Shown: positions 24,012-35,162, numbered from the stretch's first letter. The stretch is 64,000 nt of DNA from Bordetella sp. LUAb4 (GCF_021325795.1 NZ_JAHPZX010000002.1:744001-808000); one strand, 5' to 3'. Numbers and translations are program-made. The notes: generated by a model not told the origin, from the letters alone.

Positions 24012-25973
24012 TCAGATGTCGAGTTCGGCGAGATTGCCCTTTTCCTCGATCCACGTACGGCGCTGCGACGACTCGCCCTTGCCCATGAGCATGTCGAACA
24101 TGCGCGTGGTGTCCTCGGAGGTCAACTCGCCATAGCCTACCGGCAGCAGACGCCGGGTGTCCGGATTCATCGTGGTTTCCCACAACTGCTCGGCATTCAT
24201 TTCACCCAGGCCCTTGAAGCGGCTGATGCTCCAGGCGCCTTCGCGCACGCCTTCCTTGCGCAGCTTGTCCTGCACGGCCTCCAGTTCGCCGGCGTCCAGG
24301 CAATAGGCCTTGCGCGCCGGGCGCTTGCCCTGCGCCGGGACATCCACGCGGAACAGCGGCGGCTTGGCGATATAGACGTTGCCGGCCTCGACCAGTTTGG
24401 GGAAATGCTTGTAGAAAAGCGTCAGCAGCAGCACCTGGATGTGCGAGCCGTCCACGTCCGCGTCCGACAGGATGCAGATGCGGCCGTAGCGCAGGCCGGA
24501 CAGGTCGGGCGTGTCATTGGGCCCGTGCGGATCGACGCCGATCGCCACTGAAATATCATGGATTTCGTTATTGGCGAACAGGCGGTCGCGCTCGACTTCC
24601 CAGGAATTGAGCACCTTGCCGCGCAGGGGCAGCACCGCCTGGAATTCCTTGTCGCGCCCCATCTTGGCGGACCCCCCGGCCGAGTCACCCTCCACCAGGA
24701 AGACTTCGGTACGGCTGGCGTCGCTCGACTCACAATCGGTCAGCTTGCCGGGCAGCACCGCCACCCCGGAGCTCTTGCGCTTTTCCACCTTCTGCGCCGA
24801 GCGGGCGCGCGCCTGGGCCTGGCGGATCGCCAGTTCGGCCAGCTTCTTGCCGTACTCGACATTGCTGTGCAGCCACAGGTCCAGCGCGCTCTTGGCGAAA
24901 CCGCCCACCAGGCGCACGGCGTCACGGCTGTTCAGGCGTTCCTTGATCTGGCCCTGGAACTGCGGGTCCAGTACCTTGGCCGACAACACGAAGCTGGCGC
25001 GCGCGAAGACGTCTTCGGGCAGCAGCTTCACGCCCTTCGGTAGCAGGCTGTGCAATTCGGCGAAGCTCTTGACGGCGCCGAACAGGCCTTCGCGCAGCCC
25101 CGACTCATGCGTGCCGCCGGCCGGCGTGGGAATCAAATTGACGTAGGACTCGCGTACCACGTTGCTGTCCTCCGCCCAGGCCACCGCCCATTGGGCACCC
25201 TCGCCCTCGGCGAAGCTTTCGTGGTCGGCACCGGCGTATTGCGCGCCTTCGAACATGGGCACCATCAGCTCGGCGCCGTTCAACGCCTCGGTCAGGTAGC
25301 CACGCAGGCCGTCCTCGTACAGCCAGGTCTTGACCTCGCCGGTCTTCTCGGTGGTCAGGGTGACCTTGACGCCCGGCAGCAGCACGGCCTTGCTGCGCAG
25401 CAGATGGGTCAGCTCGCCCAGCGGGATGTTCGGGGAATCGAAATACTTGGCGTCGGGCCAGACCCGCGCCCGCGTGCCGGACTTCTTGCGCGCGACGCCG
25501 GTATAGGGCGCCAGGGGCTCGGCCACGTCACCGTCGCGGAACACCATGCGGTGGATGCCGCCGTCGCGCCAGACCGTGACTTCCAGGCGCGTGGCCAGGG
25601 CGTTGGTCACGGAGACCCCCACGCCGTGCAGGCCGCCGGAGAACGCATAGGCGCCGCCGCCCTGCTTGTCGAACTTGCCGCCGGCGTGCAGGCGGGTAAA
25701 GACCAGCTCCACCACGGGAGCGTTCTCTTCCGGGTGCATGCCGACCGGAATGCCGCGGCCGTCGTCCTCCACGGAGACGCTGCCGTCGGTGTGCAAAGTG
25801 ACCTGAATATGCTTGCCGTTGCCAGCCAGGGCTTCATCGGCGGCGTTGTCGATGACTTCCTGCACGATGTGCAGCGGATTTTCTGTGCGGGTGTACATGC
25901 CCGGGCGTTGCCGCACGGGTTCCAGGCCCTTCAGGACCCGGATCGACGACTCGGTGTAACGTGGTGTGGCCAA
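24012..25973 (-). CDS. parE: DNA topoisomerase IV subunit B
   Basis: ParE is the ATPase subunit of topoisomerase IV. From TTG 25973 it has 653 residues, with the GHKL ATP site (VIDNAADEAL, DDGRGIPVGMHPEE, GGLHGVGVSVTNAL), a transducer domain, and a TOPRIM region with VEGDSAGGSA and LSDADVDGSHI. The family N-terminus begins exactly at the TTG (ATPRYTESSIRVLKGLEPVRQRPGMY). GGGGATAAC just before it provides the Shine-Dalgarno. An in-frame ATG at 26054 would add 27 unrelated residues. It is upstream of parC in one unit and divergent from trxA. Confidence 0.96.
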   Translation of the reverse strand: MATPRYTESSIRVLKGLEPVRQRPGMYTRTENPLHIVQEVIDNAADEALAGNGKHIQVTLHTDGSVSVEDDGRGIPVGMHPEENAPVVELVFTRLHAGGKFDKQGGGAYAFSGGLHGVGVSVTNALATRLEVTVWRDGGIHRMVFRDGDVAEPLAPYTGVARKKSGTRARVWPDAKYFDSPNIPLGELTHLLRSKAVLLPGVKVTLTTEKTGEVKTWLYEDGLRGYLTEALNGAELMVPMFEGAQYAGADHESFAEGEGAQWAVAWAEDSNVVRESYVNLIPTPAGGTHESGLREGLFGAVKSFAELHSLLPKGVKLLPEDVFARASFVLSAKVLDPQFQGQIKERLNSRDAVRLVGGFAKSALDLWLHSNVEYGKKLAELAIRQAQARARSAQKVEKRKSSGVAVLPGKLTDCESSDASRTEVFLVEGDSAGGSAKMGRDKEFQAVLPLRGKVLNSWEVERDRLFANNEIHDISVAIGVDPHGPNDTPDLSGLRYGRICILSDADVDGSHIQVLLLTLFYKHFPKLVEAGNVYIAKPPLFRVDVPAQGKRPARKAYCLDAGELEAVQDKLRKEGVREGAWSISRFKGLGEMNAEQLWETTMNPDTRRLLPVGYGELTSEDTTRMFDMLMGKGESSQRRTWIEEKGNLAELDI

Positions 25974-26420
25974 GTTATCCCCAACATCTGTGGAAAAAAA
26001 CCGACATTTTACGGAAAAGCCCAGGATTGACGCGGCTTCCAGTGGAATGCGCACAGTCTGACCAATACCGGTATGACGATGGTAATGAAAGGCCCGGTGG
26101 AATTCGATCCGGGGCGCGCGATTTTAGTCACAGGGACCCTGTCCCCGGCCGAAAAGCGCCCCGGCCGATCGGCTTACCGGACCGCGAGGCCGTTTATGCT
26201 ACACAAAACCGGTGAAGCCTGTTCGTATCGACAGTGGTATGCTTTAATCCTGTCAACTCAAAAACGCCGGGTTCGAGCGCAGGCAATGGGGAACTCCCAG
26301 CCGCTCAGTGGTGTCCCAGGCAACAGGCCTGCGAGATATCTCCTGTCCAGCCAGCCACGGCACGCCGTTCACGCCGGTTCTACCGGCCGCCTAGCGCAAA
26401 AAACCTAACGAGAAACCGCC
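25974..26420. other. 447-bp divergent intergenic region between parE and trxA
   Basis: This gap must contain the promoters for parE (minus) and trxA-rho (plus). Near 26236 the plus strand reads TGGTATGCT, an extended -10-like element, and TTTAAT follows at 26243, but neither has a strong -35. Short plus-strand ORFs here show no recognisable protein. No tRNA or other RNA gene was recognised. Confidence 0.5.
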
Positions 26421-26750
26421 ATGAGCGATCAAATCAAGCACGTAAGCGACGCCAGCTTCGAAGAAGATGTGTTGAAGTCCGATGTCCCCGTATTGGTGGA
26501 CTACTGGGCTGCCTGGTGCGGCCCCTGCAAAATGATTGCCCCGATCCTGGAGGAAGTGGCCAAGGAATACAATGGCCGCTTGACCATCGCCAAGATCAAC
26601 GTCGACGAGAATCAGGATACGCCCGCCAAGTACGGCATCCGCGGCATCCCGACGCTGATGTTGTTCAAGGGCGGCCAAGCCGCCGCGACCAAGGTCGGTG
26701 CCCTGTCGAAATCCCAGTTGACGGCTTTCCTGGATAGCTCCCTGGGTTAA
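26421..26750 (+). CDS. trxA: Thioredoxin 1
   Basis: This 109-residue cytoplasmic thioredoxin has the active site WCGPC ([22 protein letters not shown]) and the cis-proline loop [13 protein letters not shown]. It reduces disulfides in cytoplasmic proteins such as ribonucleotide reductase, using thioredoxin reductase and NADPH. The start ATG follows GAGAAACCGCC. It is 77 bp upstream of rho, the conserved trxA-rho order of proteobacteria, and both probably share a transcript. Confidence 0.97.
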   Translation: MSDQIKHVSDASFEEDVLKSDVPVLVDYWAAWCGPCKMIAPILEEVAKEYNGRLTIAKINVDENQDTPAKYGIRGIPTLMLFKGGQAAATKVGALSKSQLTAFLDSSLG

Positions 26751-26783
26751 CGCTTGCCCTTTTTTCGCGCGGGCCCGTCCGTG

Positions 26784-26827
26784 GCCCGCCGCCCACCTTC
26801 CCTCTTTCCTCCCCCAACAACACCGCA
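26784..26827 (+). promoter_or_regulatory. C-rich, G-poor rho leader (rut-like)
   Basis: The 43-44 nt before the rho ATG contain about 60% C and only three G, the composition of Rho-utilisation sites. A stem (GCGGGCC with GGCCCGC, near 26769-26789) lies just upstream. There is no Shine-Dalgarno before the ATG. E. coli rho is known to limit its own expression by terminating in its leader; the same here is my inference. Confidence 0.5.
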
Positions 26828-28084
26828 ATGCACCTGAATGAATTAAAGGCGCAGCACGTCTCCCAACTGCTCGAGCAGGCCGCCAAACTCGAAATCGAAA
26901 ACGCCAACCGCCTGCGCAAGCAGGAGTTGATGTTCGCCATCATGAAGAAGCGCGCCAAGCAAGGCGAGCAGATTTTCGGCGACGGCGTGCTCGAAGTGCT
27001 GCCGGACGGTTTCGGTTTCCTGCGCTCGCCGGAAACCTCTTACCTGGCCAGCACGGACGACATCTACATCTCGCCGTCGCAGATCCGCCGCTTCAACCTG
27101 CACACCGGCGACTCGATCGAAGGTGAAGTGCGCACGCCCAAGGATGGCGAGCGTTATTTCGCGCTGGTGAAGGTGGACAAGGTCAACGGCCTGGCACCCG
27201 AGGCGATCAAGCATCGCATCATGTTCGAGAACCTGACGCCGCTGCACCCGAACCGGGTGATGAAGCTGGAACGGGACATCAAGAGCGAAGAGAATCTCAC
27301 GGGCCGCATCCTGGACGTGTTCTCGCCGCTGGGCGCCGGTCAGCGCGCGCTGATCGTGGCGCCGCCCAAGTCGGGCAAGACGGTGATGATGCAGCACATT
27401 GCGCATGCCATCACCTCCAACTTCCCCGAAGCGGTGATGATCGTCCTGCTGGTCGATGAACGTCCCGAGGAAGTGACGGAAATGCAGCGCACGGTGCGCG
27501 GCGAGGTGGTGGCGTCGACCTTCGACGAACCGGCCACCCGCCACGTGCAGGTCGCCGAGATGGTCATCGAGAAGGCCAAGCGCCTGGTCGAGCTGAAGAA
27601 GGACGTGGTGATCCTGCTGGACTCGATCACGCGTCTGGCGCGCGCCTACAACACCGTGGTGCCGGCGTCCGGCAAGGTGCTGACGGGCGGTGTCGATGCC
27701 AACGCCCTGCAGCGTCCCAAGCGCTTCTTCGGCGCGGCGCGGAACATGGAAGAAGGCGGTTCGCTGACCATCATCGGCACGGCGCTGATCGAAACCGGCA
27801 GCCGGATGGATGAAGTCATCTACGAAGAATTCAAGGGCACCGGCAACTCCGAAGTGCACTTGGAGCGCCGCCTTGCTGAAAAGCGGGTCTACCCGGCCAT
27901 CAACCTGAACAAGTCGGGTACGCGCCGTGAAGAACTGCTGATCCGCCCGGAAGTGCTGCAGAAGACCTGGGTGCTGCGCAAGTTCATCCACGACATGGAC
28001 GAAGTGCAGTCGATGGAGTTCATCCTGGACAAGATGCGCGCGACCAAGACGAACGATCAGTTCTTCGACATGATGAAGAAGTAA
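26828..28084 (+). CDS. rho: Transcription termination factor Rho
   Basis: Rho is the hexameric RNA-dependent ATPase that ends transcription at rut sites. The 418-residue protein starts [25 protein letters not shown], then has the RNA-binding OSB fold ([41 protein letters not shown]), a P-loop (APPKSGKT, 178-185), [13 protein letters not shown], a Q-loop ([21 protein letters not shown]) and an R-loop ([21 protein letters not shown]). Its length matches the standard proteobacterial enzyme. It follows trxA and is probably autoregulated through its C-rich leader. Confidence 0.98.
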   Translation: MHLNELKAQHVSQLLEQAAKLEIENANRLRKQELMFAIMKKRAKQGEQIFGDGVLEVLPDGFGFLRSPETSYLASTDDIYISPSQIRRFNLHTGDSIEGEVRTPKDGERYFALVKVDKVNGLAPEAIKHRIMFENLTPLHPNRVMKLERDIKSEENLTGRILDVFSPLGAGQRALIVAPPKSGKTVMMQHIAHAITSNFPEAVMIVLLVDERPEEVTEMQRTVRGEVVASTFDEPATRHVQVAEMVIEKAKRLVELKKDVVILLDSITRLARAYNTVVPASGKVLTGGVDANALQRPKRFFGAARNMEEGGSLTIIGTALIETGSRMDEVIYEEFKGTGNSEVHLERRLAEKRVYPAINLNKSGTRREELLIRPEVLQKTWVLRKFIHDMDEVQSMEFILDKMRATKTNDQFFDMMKK

Positions 28085-28172
28085 TTCCGTTGCGCTGGGG
28101 CACGCTCCTCGAAGGAGCGGGCCCTGGTGAATCGGCGAAGCCGGCTCCCGGCTGAGAAAATCCGTGCAATGT

Positions 28173-28220
28173 GAACGGCCCCTGGAAACTGGATTTACAT
28201 CCGGTTTTGAGGGGCCGTTC
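28173..28220. terminator. Long hairpin between convergent rho and yhdP
   Basis: An outer 10-bp perfect stem (GAACGGCCCC 28173-28182 with GGGGCCGTTC 28211-28220) encloses an inner stem (AAACTGGAT with ATCCGGTTT, one mismatch) and a TTAC loop. It lies 89 bp past the rho stop and 52 bp past the yhdP stop. There is no T run on either side, so it may act as a shared barrier or an RNA-stabilising structure rather than a classic terminator. Confidence 0.6.
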
Positions 28221-28271
28221 GCGTAGGTCAGTGGCGTAGCGCCCCGGGCCGGCCGGCACTATTTCCGCGCA

Positions 28272-31200
28272 TCAATGCTCGATGAATTCGCGTGCCTTGG
28301 CGGCGGAATCGGCTTTGTTGGGGGATTCGATAGGCGCGACCTTGGGGTCGTTCCAGCTGCCGGTGACCCTGTATTCGCTGGTGAGCGCGCTGGCCAGAGG
28401 ATGCTTGAGGATCAGTTGGCCAAGGAAGGCGCCCAGGCCCAGCAAGGGATTGACGAAAGCCGTGGCGACAGCGGCACCGCTGGCGTCGAGGTTGGGGACG
28501 ACCACGGCTTTCAGGTTCCAGGTTTCGTCGATGATGTTGGTGTCGCCCGCCAGAATGATGCTGGCCACGGGACCCGCCACTTTGTAGTCCTCGGTATGCG
28601 CGATGCCCTTGGACAGGTTGAGGTGGCCGCGTATGGTGTCGAACGGAAACCCGTCGCGCAGGACGTTGACGGGATTGAAGTCCAGGCGGGCCAGGCGGTT
28701 CACCGATTGCAGCGACAACAGCTCCAGCAGGCGCGAGGTGCGGGAATTGACGTGCACGAAACGCCCTTTGTCCAGGCTGAACTCCAGTTTGCCCTCGATG
28801 TTGGCCAGGTCGTGCGTCCAAGGCAGGTCCCGCCACGTCAGGCTGCCCGACGCCGAACCCGTCCCACCGGCCACGGTATCCGGCTTACCCAAACGCCCCA
28901 ATAATTTGCCGAAATCCTTGAACTGGGTGGTCGCATCCACCGTCAGGCCACGATCGGCGCCACTGAGCCGCCAGATGCCCTTGGCATCCAGGGTCGCGTC
29001 CTCGTTGGTGACGCGCAGCTTGTCCAACTGCCAGCGGCGGCCGCGTTCCAGATTGGTACCGGATACCTGCAGCGCGCCGACGTCCTTGCCGTACAGGCGC
29101 AGAGAATCGGACGTCAGGTCCACTGCGGGAATATCCGACAACTCGTCGGTTTTCGATAAAGCGTCGGTGGCTGTGTTGGTGTCGCTGGCATCGCCGAAGG
29201 CCAAATACTTGAAGCGCCCTGTCACCTTGCCAGCCACATTGCCCGACCCCTCGCGCCACGACAGCGAACCGGAGGCCTGGCGCGACTGGATATCCACGCG
29301 CCATTGCATCTCGATGGGGCGCTCCGCGGATAACGTCAAGTCGTTCAAGGTCAGGCCCGACATGCGCAACCACGGCGTCTGGATATGCACCACGTTGATG
29401 GGCGGTAACAGCGGTTGCGCCGTCACCGCGGGCGCCGGCCGGCGTGCGGCCGTCTTCGCGGTGGACGCCGCAACGGACGGCGTGGGTGAAAAGCCATCGA
29501 TCAGCTCTTCCCAGGCGTCGGCATCCAGCTCCGGCAGATTCAGCTTGAGACTGAAGCCCTTGTCCGGCAGGGTCGCCGGCTGATTGGCGCCGACAGCGCC
29601 ACGGGCAAAGAACGCGCGCCGGTCGGCGGGATCACGTTCCATCAATACATTGATGTTCTGCCCCACGCTGCCCGTCAACCACACGCGGTTGCGCGGACCT
29701 GGCGTCTGCGCCGGGCTCCATTGCACTTTCACCGGCAAGGCCGTGGCGGCGCGCTTGCCCACCGGCGCCGGCATGTCCAGCGCCAGGCCGACCAGGTCGG
29801 ATTCCAGCGTGGCATCGATGCTGCCGCCCGGAAGATACAGCAGGCGGGCGTGATATCCCGTCTTGCCGCTGATACGCGCCATGGACTTGGCACGGAACAG
29901 TTGCGACAGCGACCCGCCATTGACCGAGCCTTCGAAGCGCAAGCCATTGCGGCTATCCAGCAGACTGCCGTCGATGCGCAGCGGTCCCCCCAGGAACTGG
30001 CCTTCCAATGCGCGGGCGCTCACATCCTGTTCCGTGAACGCCAGCTGGCCGCGCAGCTGCTGCACTGGCGGGAGCTGCGTGAACAGCGCGAACTCGTTGT
30101 TATCGAAGGTCACCGTGCCGTCGACCTTGGTGTCGTCGGGATTGAGCAAAGGCACGCGCAGCGCTACCGCCAGGCTGGCGTCACCGGTACCGCGTGAGTC
30201 ATCCAGCAGATTGTCCAGCAGGCCACCCAGCGGCGAGGTCTTGACCGTGGCCAGATAGGTGGTCAGCGGGCCACTGGTTTCGCCATCCAGGGACAGTTCG
30301 GCCTTGTACTCCATATTGGGAATACTGGCCTTGATGCCGTGTAGCGCGATGGGCGCGGCGTTGGTCGCAGGCACCTGCAGGAAACCGCCAGGCGCCGCTT
30401 CCAGCGTCAGTGCCGCGCCATCGATGGCGAACTTGCCGCTCACGCCAGTCACCGCCGGCCAGCCTTTGCGCTTGTCGCGGGCAGGCGCGTAGTCCACGGT
30501 CGCGCCGCTGTAGGCGCCGCCGATATGGAATTTGCCCCGTCCCCCAGGCTGCGTGTAGGGAAAATCGCCCAGGTCTCCCTGGATCACGATCCCGGCATCA
30601 CGCACGTCGCCCGCCTTCAGGCCCATGCGCAGCCAGTCGCGCGCTTCCTCCGTCACGGTCATGGGCAGATAGCGATGCAGGGCATTCATCCGCAGGCGTG
30701 CCAGCTTGCCGGTCAGGTCGGCGGTGCCGGCCGCGGTCTTGCCGCTGGCGCGCCAACGGCCTTGCAAGCTCAGGTCAAGGTCTTCGTTGCGCACACCCGC
30801 CTGGCGCAGCTCGACGCCCAGCACGCCGTCATCGCCGCGCCGCGCCACCGCGTCCAGGTTGAGTTGCGCGAGCGCGACGTGCGGTTGCTGCAACACGCCC
30901 GGTACGTCCGCGGTCACGGCCTGCGCCTGCAATTGCAGCGCCAGGCCCTTGGGCACGTTCGCCGCGGCGGCGCCCACGGGAGCGGGTCGCTGCGACGCCG
31001 CGCCGCTGCTGTGGGCCAGGGCCAGACCGCCCAGACTGTTCCAGACATCGCCGGGCAGGCCGTCGACGTGCAACCGCACGCTGCCCGCGCCCACCTGGGC
31101 GCCATCCGGCCATTGCCACCCCACACCGCGTGCGGCCAGGTCGGCGGTCATGGCGCCCAGACGCTTGCCGTCCACCTGCATCCAGGCCCGCGCCGCCAAC

Positions 31201-32141
31201 CGGCCACCGGTCGGCGGCAATTGCAACCAGGGCGCCCACGCCGCCGGATCGACGTCGACGATTTCGCCATAGAGCTGGCCATGCCAGTTGTCCGGGTTGC
31301 GGCCATCACGCACGAACAGGGACCGCTCGATTTCGCCGCGCAGATCCACGCTGCGGCCCAGGGCGGGCGGCAGGTTCGCGCGCAGGGCGAAGCGATGCGT
31401 GAGCACGCCATTGAGCAAAGCCAGGCTGGCGTCGTTGATGACCAGTTCCGGCGTGGCGTTCAATTCGTCCTGCCAACGCACGGTCACGTGCTTCAAGGCA
31501 ATTTCGCGCTGCCGGGCCAGCCAACGGACCGCGGCCGTGTCGATCATGGGTCCGTCGCTGCCCGTGTCCAGGGCTATGGCCTGGCCGGCCACCCACAGCC
31601 GGTTGTCGCGATCGCGCCGCAAGGTCAGATCCAGGCCATCGGCCCGCAGGCTGACCAGGCGCGGAATGCGATCGAACAGGCTGCGCCAGGCGACGACGGC
31701 CTGCACGGTGGGCAGACTCAGGACCGGCGTGGCCGGCGCTGATATATAGGTGGCGCCAGTGCCGGCGGCGTTGGGGGTGGCTGCCGGGCTGGTGCTGGCG
31801 GGCGCTGTGTCGGCGCTGCCAGGAGTACTGCTACTACCGCCGCCGAGGTTGCTGCCGCCAGGGTTGCTGCTACCGGCGTTGTCCGCGGCATCCGGCGTCT
31901 CGTAGATACGCACATCGCCCAGATTGAGACGTGGGTTCAGGCCGTACCAATCGGCCGAGATCTTGCCGATCTCCACGCGCGCGCCGATCGCCTGGCTGGT
32001 GTATTCCTCGATCTGCGGCCGCCATTGGTCGATGCGCGGCAGCACCAGGTAGCGCATGCCGAGCAGCGCCACGGCCGCGACAAAGTACACGGCCCAGACG
32101 ACCCACATCAGGATGCGCAGTATTTTGAAGGAAAAATGCAC
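28272..32141 (-). CDS. yhdP: YhdP family AsmA-like lipid-transport protein
   Basis: This 1289-residue inner-membrane-anchored periplasmic protein is of the YhdP (TIGR02099/DUF3971) type. These proteins form a bridge that moves phospholipid towards the outer membrane and belong to the AsmA-like family. One N-terminal transmembrane segment (ILMWVVWAVYFVAAVALLG, about 10-28) leads to a very long beta-rich periplasmic region. The C-terminal AsmA-type segment contains LLSLQSVNRLARLDFNPV, GFPFDTIRGHLNLSKGIAHTEDYKV and NIIDETWNLKAVVVP, and ends with LGAFLGQLILKHPLASALTSEYRVTGSWNDP, a well-conserved YhdP tail. A low-complexity Ser/Gly/Pro insert lies near residues 85-130. It is divergent from glnE. 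Confidence 0.9.
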   Translation of the reverse strand: MHFSFKILRILMWVVWAVYFVAAVALLGMRYLVLPRIDQWRPQIEEYTSQAIGARVEIGKISADWYGLNPRLNLGDVRIYETPDAADNAGSSNPGGSNLGGGSSSTPGSADTAPASTSPAATPNAAGTGATYISAPATPVLSLPTVQAVVAWRSLFDRIPRLVSLRADGLDLTLRRDRDNRLWVAGQAIALDTGSDGPMIDTAAVRWLARQREIALKHVTVRWQDELNATPELVINDASLALLNGVLTHRFALRANLPPALGRSVDLRGEIERSLFVRDGRNPDNWHGQLYGEIVDVDPAAWAPWLQLPPTGGRLAARAWMQVDGKRLGAMTADLAARGVGWQWPDGAQVGAGSVRLHVDGLPGDVWNSLGGLALAHSSGAASQRPAPVGAAAANVPKGLALQLQAQAVTADVPGVLQQPHVALAQLNLDAVARRGDDGVLGVELRQAGVRNEDLDLSLQGRWRASGKTAAGTADLTGKLARLRMNALHRYLPMTVTEEARDWLRMGLKAGDVRDAGIVIQGDLGDFPYTQPGGRGKFHIGGAYSGATVDYAPARDKRKGWPAVTGVSGKFAIDGAALTLEAAPGGFLQVPATNAAPIALHGIKASIPNMEYKAELSLDGETSGPLTTYLATVKTSPLGGLLDNLLDDSRGTGDASLAVALRVPLLNPDDTKVDGTVTFDNNEFALFTQLPPVQQLRGQLAFTEQDVSARALEGQFLGGPLRIDGSLLDSRNGLRFEGSVNGGSLSQLFRAKSMARISGKTGYHARLLYLPGGSIDATLESDLVGLALDMPAPVGKRAATALPVKVQWSPAQTPGPRNRVWLTGSVGQNINVLMERDPADRRAFFARGAVGANQPATLPDKGFSLKLNLPELDADAWEELIDGFSPTPSVAASTAKTAARRPAPAVTAQPLLPPINVVHIQTPWLRMSGLTLNDLTLSAERPIEMQWRVDIQSRQASGSLSWREGSGNVAGKVTGRFKYLAFGDASDTNTATDALSKTDELSDIPAVDLTSDSLRLYGKDVGALQVSGTNLERGRRWQLDKLRVTNEDATLDAKGIWRLSGADRGLTVDATTQFKDFGKLLGRLGKPDTVAGGTGSASGSLTWRDLPWTHDLANIEGKLEFSLDKGRFVHVNSRTSRLLELLSLQSVNRLARLDFNPVNVLRDGFPFDTIRGHLNLSKGIAHTEDYKVAGPVASIILAGDTNIIDETWNLKAVVVPNLDASGAAVATAFVNPLLGLGAFLGQLILKHPLASALTSEYRVTGSWNDPKVAPIESPNKADSAAKAREFIEH

Positions 32142-32228
32142 TGGAAAATGAGCGAGAGCGATAGTCTTGCGGTATCGTCCCCTTATACATGAAATGCCTA
32201 TCGGCGTCTGCGTAACTCTTTACTGACC

Positions 32229-35162
32229 ATGTCCGCCGCTCCCCCCCTAGACCCGAACTCCGACCCCGCCTCCGATCCGCTGCTGGCCACCGCGCTCGCC
32301 TGGTCCGGCTATTTACGCCGCCGCCTGCAAGCTTATCCAGAACTGGCCGCCTGGCTGAGCCAGCATGCAAGACAGCCGGTCGACCAGGCGACGCTGCTGC
32401 GCTGGCGCGATGAATTGGCCGGCGCGACGGGCAATGCACCGTCCAGCCATCGCGCGCCGAGCGATCCCGCAACTGGGCAGGCCGCCAGCCCGACAGCGAG
32501 TGACTTTGCGAGCCCGGACTCCACGCCGGGCGATCCCGTCCTGCCGGTGCCGGCCTGCCGCGCGATGTTGCGCCAGTTGCGCGAGCGGGTTTTCTGCACG
32601 CTCATCGTGCGCGATCTGGCGGGTCTGGCACCGCTGGAGGAAGTGGTCGGCGCCATGACCGCCCTGGCCGACCTGGCGATCGCCGCGGCCTACCGCAGCG
32701 TGGCCGCCGACCTGGCCGAAACCCATGGCATTCCCCTCGATCCCGCCAGCGGCAAGCCCCAGGAAATGCTGATCATGGGCATGGGCAAACTGGGCGGCGG
32801 TGAATTGAACGTGTCCTCCGACATCGACCTGGTCATGCTCTATGGCGAGGAAGGCGAGACCACCGGGCCGCGCAAGCTCAGCTACCACGAGTTCTACGGC
32901 CGGCTGACCCAACGCATGATGCCGGTGCTGTCGGAAATGGATGCGCATGGTCACGTTTTTCGAACCGATCTGCGTCTGCGTCCGGACGGTGACGGCAGTC
33001 CGCTGGCCTGGAGCCTGGACGCCTTCGAACACTACTTGGTCGGCCAGGGCCGCGAATGGGAACGCTATGCGTGGCTGAAGGCGCGCGCCATCCCGGCCCA
33101 GGCCTTCCCGGGCAGCGATTCCGAAGCGCAGTTGCGGCAGATGGAAAGCCTGCGCATCCCCTTCGTCTATCGCAAGTATTTCGACTTCGACGCACTGGCC
33201 GCCCTGCGCGCCCTGCGCGAACGCATCCGCCTGGACTGGCAGCGGCGAGCGCTGGGGCGCAACAATATGGATAGCGCCCTGAATATCAAGCTGGGCGACG
33301 GCGGCATCCGGGAAATCGAATTCGTGGTCCAGCTGTCCCAACTGATTCGCGGCGGCCGCATGCCGGCCTTGCGTGATCGCGGCCTGCTGGCCGCCCTGCA
33401 CGCGCAACGCGACGCGGGCATCCTGCCGGTGGCCGATGTCGAGCGGCTGGAGGCGGCCTACCGTTTCCTGCGCCGTACCGAACACGCCCTTCAATACCGC
33501 GAGGACGAGCAGACCCATCTGCTGCCGGCCGACCCCGAACCGCGCGCCGCCCTGGCGCGTGCGCTAAGCATGACGCCGGAGGACTTCGAGGCGAGCCTGG
33601 CCGCGCACCGAGCCTTCGTTGCCGACACCTTCCGCAACGCCTTCGGCATGGCGGGCATGGACGACGCCAGCCAAGGCGAAGCCGGCCGGTCGGCCAGCAA
33701 CGGCACTGGCAGCGGTACTGGCAACAGCACCGGTGGCGCCGACATGGAAAGCACCCTGCTCGACCAGATCCACGAACTCTTCGGCGAGCAAGGCCCGGAG
33801 CTGGCCGCGCGCGCCACCTCCTTGCTGGGCAGCCATCGGGTGCGCAGCCTGCCGGAAACCAGCCGGCGCCGCTTGGAAACCTTGTTGCCGGCAGCCGTGC
33901 AAACGGCCGCGCGCACCGATGCTCCCGCCGCCGCCACGGTGCGCCTGTTCGACCTGATCGAACAGGTGGCACAGCGCAGCGCGTATCTGGCCTTGCTGGC
34001 GGAGTACCCCGACACCCTGGCACGCGTGGCACGCATGATGGCCGCCAGCCCATGGGCCGCGCAGTACCTGACCCAGCACCCCCTGCTGCTGGACAGCCTG
34101 ATCGACTGGCGCACGCTGTTCGAACCCCTGGACTTCCAGCAGATCGGCAGCCAGTTGACCGCCGACCTCGATACCTGCGTCCTGCCTGATGGCAGCGCCG
34201 ACGTCGAACGCCAGATGAACCTGATGCGCGACGTGCAGCGCCAGGCCAGCTTCCAATTGCTGGCGCAGGACCTGGAAGGCGAACTGACGGTGGAGAAACT
34301 GGCCGACCAGTTGTCGGCGCTGGCCGATATGCTGCTGGCCGAGACCATCCGCCGCGCCTGGCCGCTGGCCAATCGCCAGCCGGGCGCGCAGCCGCGTTTC
34401 GCGGTAGTGGCCTACGGCAAGCTGGGCGGCAAGGAACTGGGCTATTCCTCCGACCTGGATCTGGTCTTCGTATTCGATGATCCGCGCGAGGATGCCCCGG
34501 AGACGTATGCCAAGCTGGGCCGGCGCATGAGCTCCTGGTTGTCCACCATGACGTCGTCGGGCCGTCTGTATGAAGTCGACCTGCGCCTGCGGCCCGATGG
34601 CGATGCCGGTCTGCTGGCGGTCTCCGTGGAGGCCTTCGCCGAATACCAGCGCAAGCACGCCTGGTCCTGGGAGCACCAGGCCTTGACCCGCGCACGCTAC
34701 GCCGCAGGGGATGCCGCGGTGGGCGCACGCTTCGAGGCGGTGCGGCGCGACATCCTGCTGGGGCCGCGCGACGTCCCGGCGTTGCGTGCCGACGTGCGCG
34801 CGATGCGCGACAAGATCAGCGCGGGCCATCCCAATACCAGCGGCAAGTTTGACGTCAAGCATGACCGCGGCGGCATGGTGGACGTGGAATTCGTCACCCA
34901 GTACCTGGTGCTGTCGCAAGCCGCGGCCCACCCTATCCTGGTGGAAAACCTGGGCAATATCAATCTATTACGGCTGGCCGCCGAGGTTGGCCTGCTGGAT
35001 CCCGGCGTCGCCATGCGAGCCGGCGACGCCTACCGCACCCTGCGCCGGGTGCAGCACGCCATGCGGTTGCAGGGGCAGGAAAAGGCCCGGGTGGCGCCCG
35101 ATGCTCTGCCGCAGGAAAGGGCGGCGGTCACGGAATTGTGGAATCTGGTCCTGGGCGATTGA
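32229..35162 (+). CDS. glnE: Glutamine synthetase adenylyltransferase/deadenylase
   Basis: GlnE adds and removes AMP on glutamine synthetase to set nitrogen assimilation. The 977-residue protein has two nucleotidyltransferase domains. The N-terminal one has [21 protein letters not shown] at about 184-204 (deadenylylating). The C-terminal one has [24 protein letters not shown] near residues 727-750 (adenylylating). Both GxGKxGxxEL and SDxDL patterns are intact. A linker around residues 485-510 is rich in Gly, Ser, Asn and Thr and looks like an expandable repeat region. It is divergent from yhdP by 87 bp and followed by queH after 81 bp. Confidence 0.97.
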   Translation: MSAAPPLDPNSDPASDPLLATALAWSGYLRRRLQAYPELAAWLSQHARQPVDQATLLRWRDELAGATGNAPSSHRAPSDPATGQAASPTASDFASPDSTPGDPVLPVPACRAMLRQLRERVFCTLIVRDLAGLAPLEEVVGAMTALADLAIAAAYRSVAADLAETHGIPLDPASGKPQEMLIMGMGKLGGGELNVSSDIDLVMLYGEEGETTGPRKLSYHEFYGRLTQRMMPVLSEMDAHGHVFRTDLRLRPDGDGSPLAWSLDAFEHYLVGQGREWERYAWLKARAIPAQAFPGSDSEAQLRQMESLRIPFVYRKYFDFDALAALRALRERIRLDWQRRALGRNNMDSALNIKLGDGGIREIEFVVQLSQLIRGGRMPALRDRGLLAALHAQRDAGILPVADVERLEAAYRFLRRTEHALQYREDEQTHLLPADPEPRAALARALSMTPEDFEASLAAHRAFVADTFRNAFGMAGMDDASQGEAGRSASNGTGSGTGNSTGGADMESTLLDQIHELFGEQGPELAARATSLLGSHRVRSLPETSRRRLETLLPAAVQTAARTDAPAAATVRLFDLIEQVAQRSAYLALLAEYPDTLARVARMMAASPWAAQYLTQHPLLLDSLIDWRTLFEPLDFQQIGSQLTADLDTCVLPDGSADVERQMNLMRDVQRQASFQLLAQDLEGELTVEKLADQLSALADMLLAETIRRAWPLANRQPGAQPRFAVVAYGKLGGKELGYSSDLDLVFVFDDPREDAPETYAKLGRRMSSWLSTMTSSGRLYEVDLRLRPDGDAGLLAVSVEAFAEYQRKHAWSWEHQALTRARYAAGDAAVGARFEAVRRDILLGPRDVPALRADVRAMRDKISAGHPNTSGKFDVKHDRGGMVDVEFVTQYLVLSQAAAHPILVENLGNINLLRLAAEVGLLDPGVAMRAGDAYRTLRRVQHAMRLQGQEKARVAPDALPQERAAVTELWNLVLGD

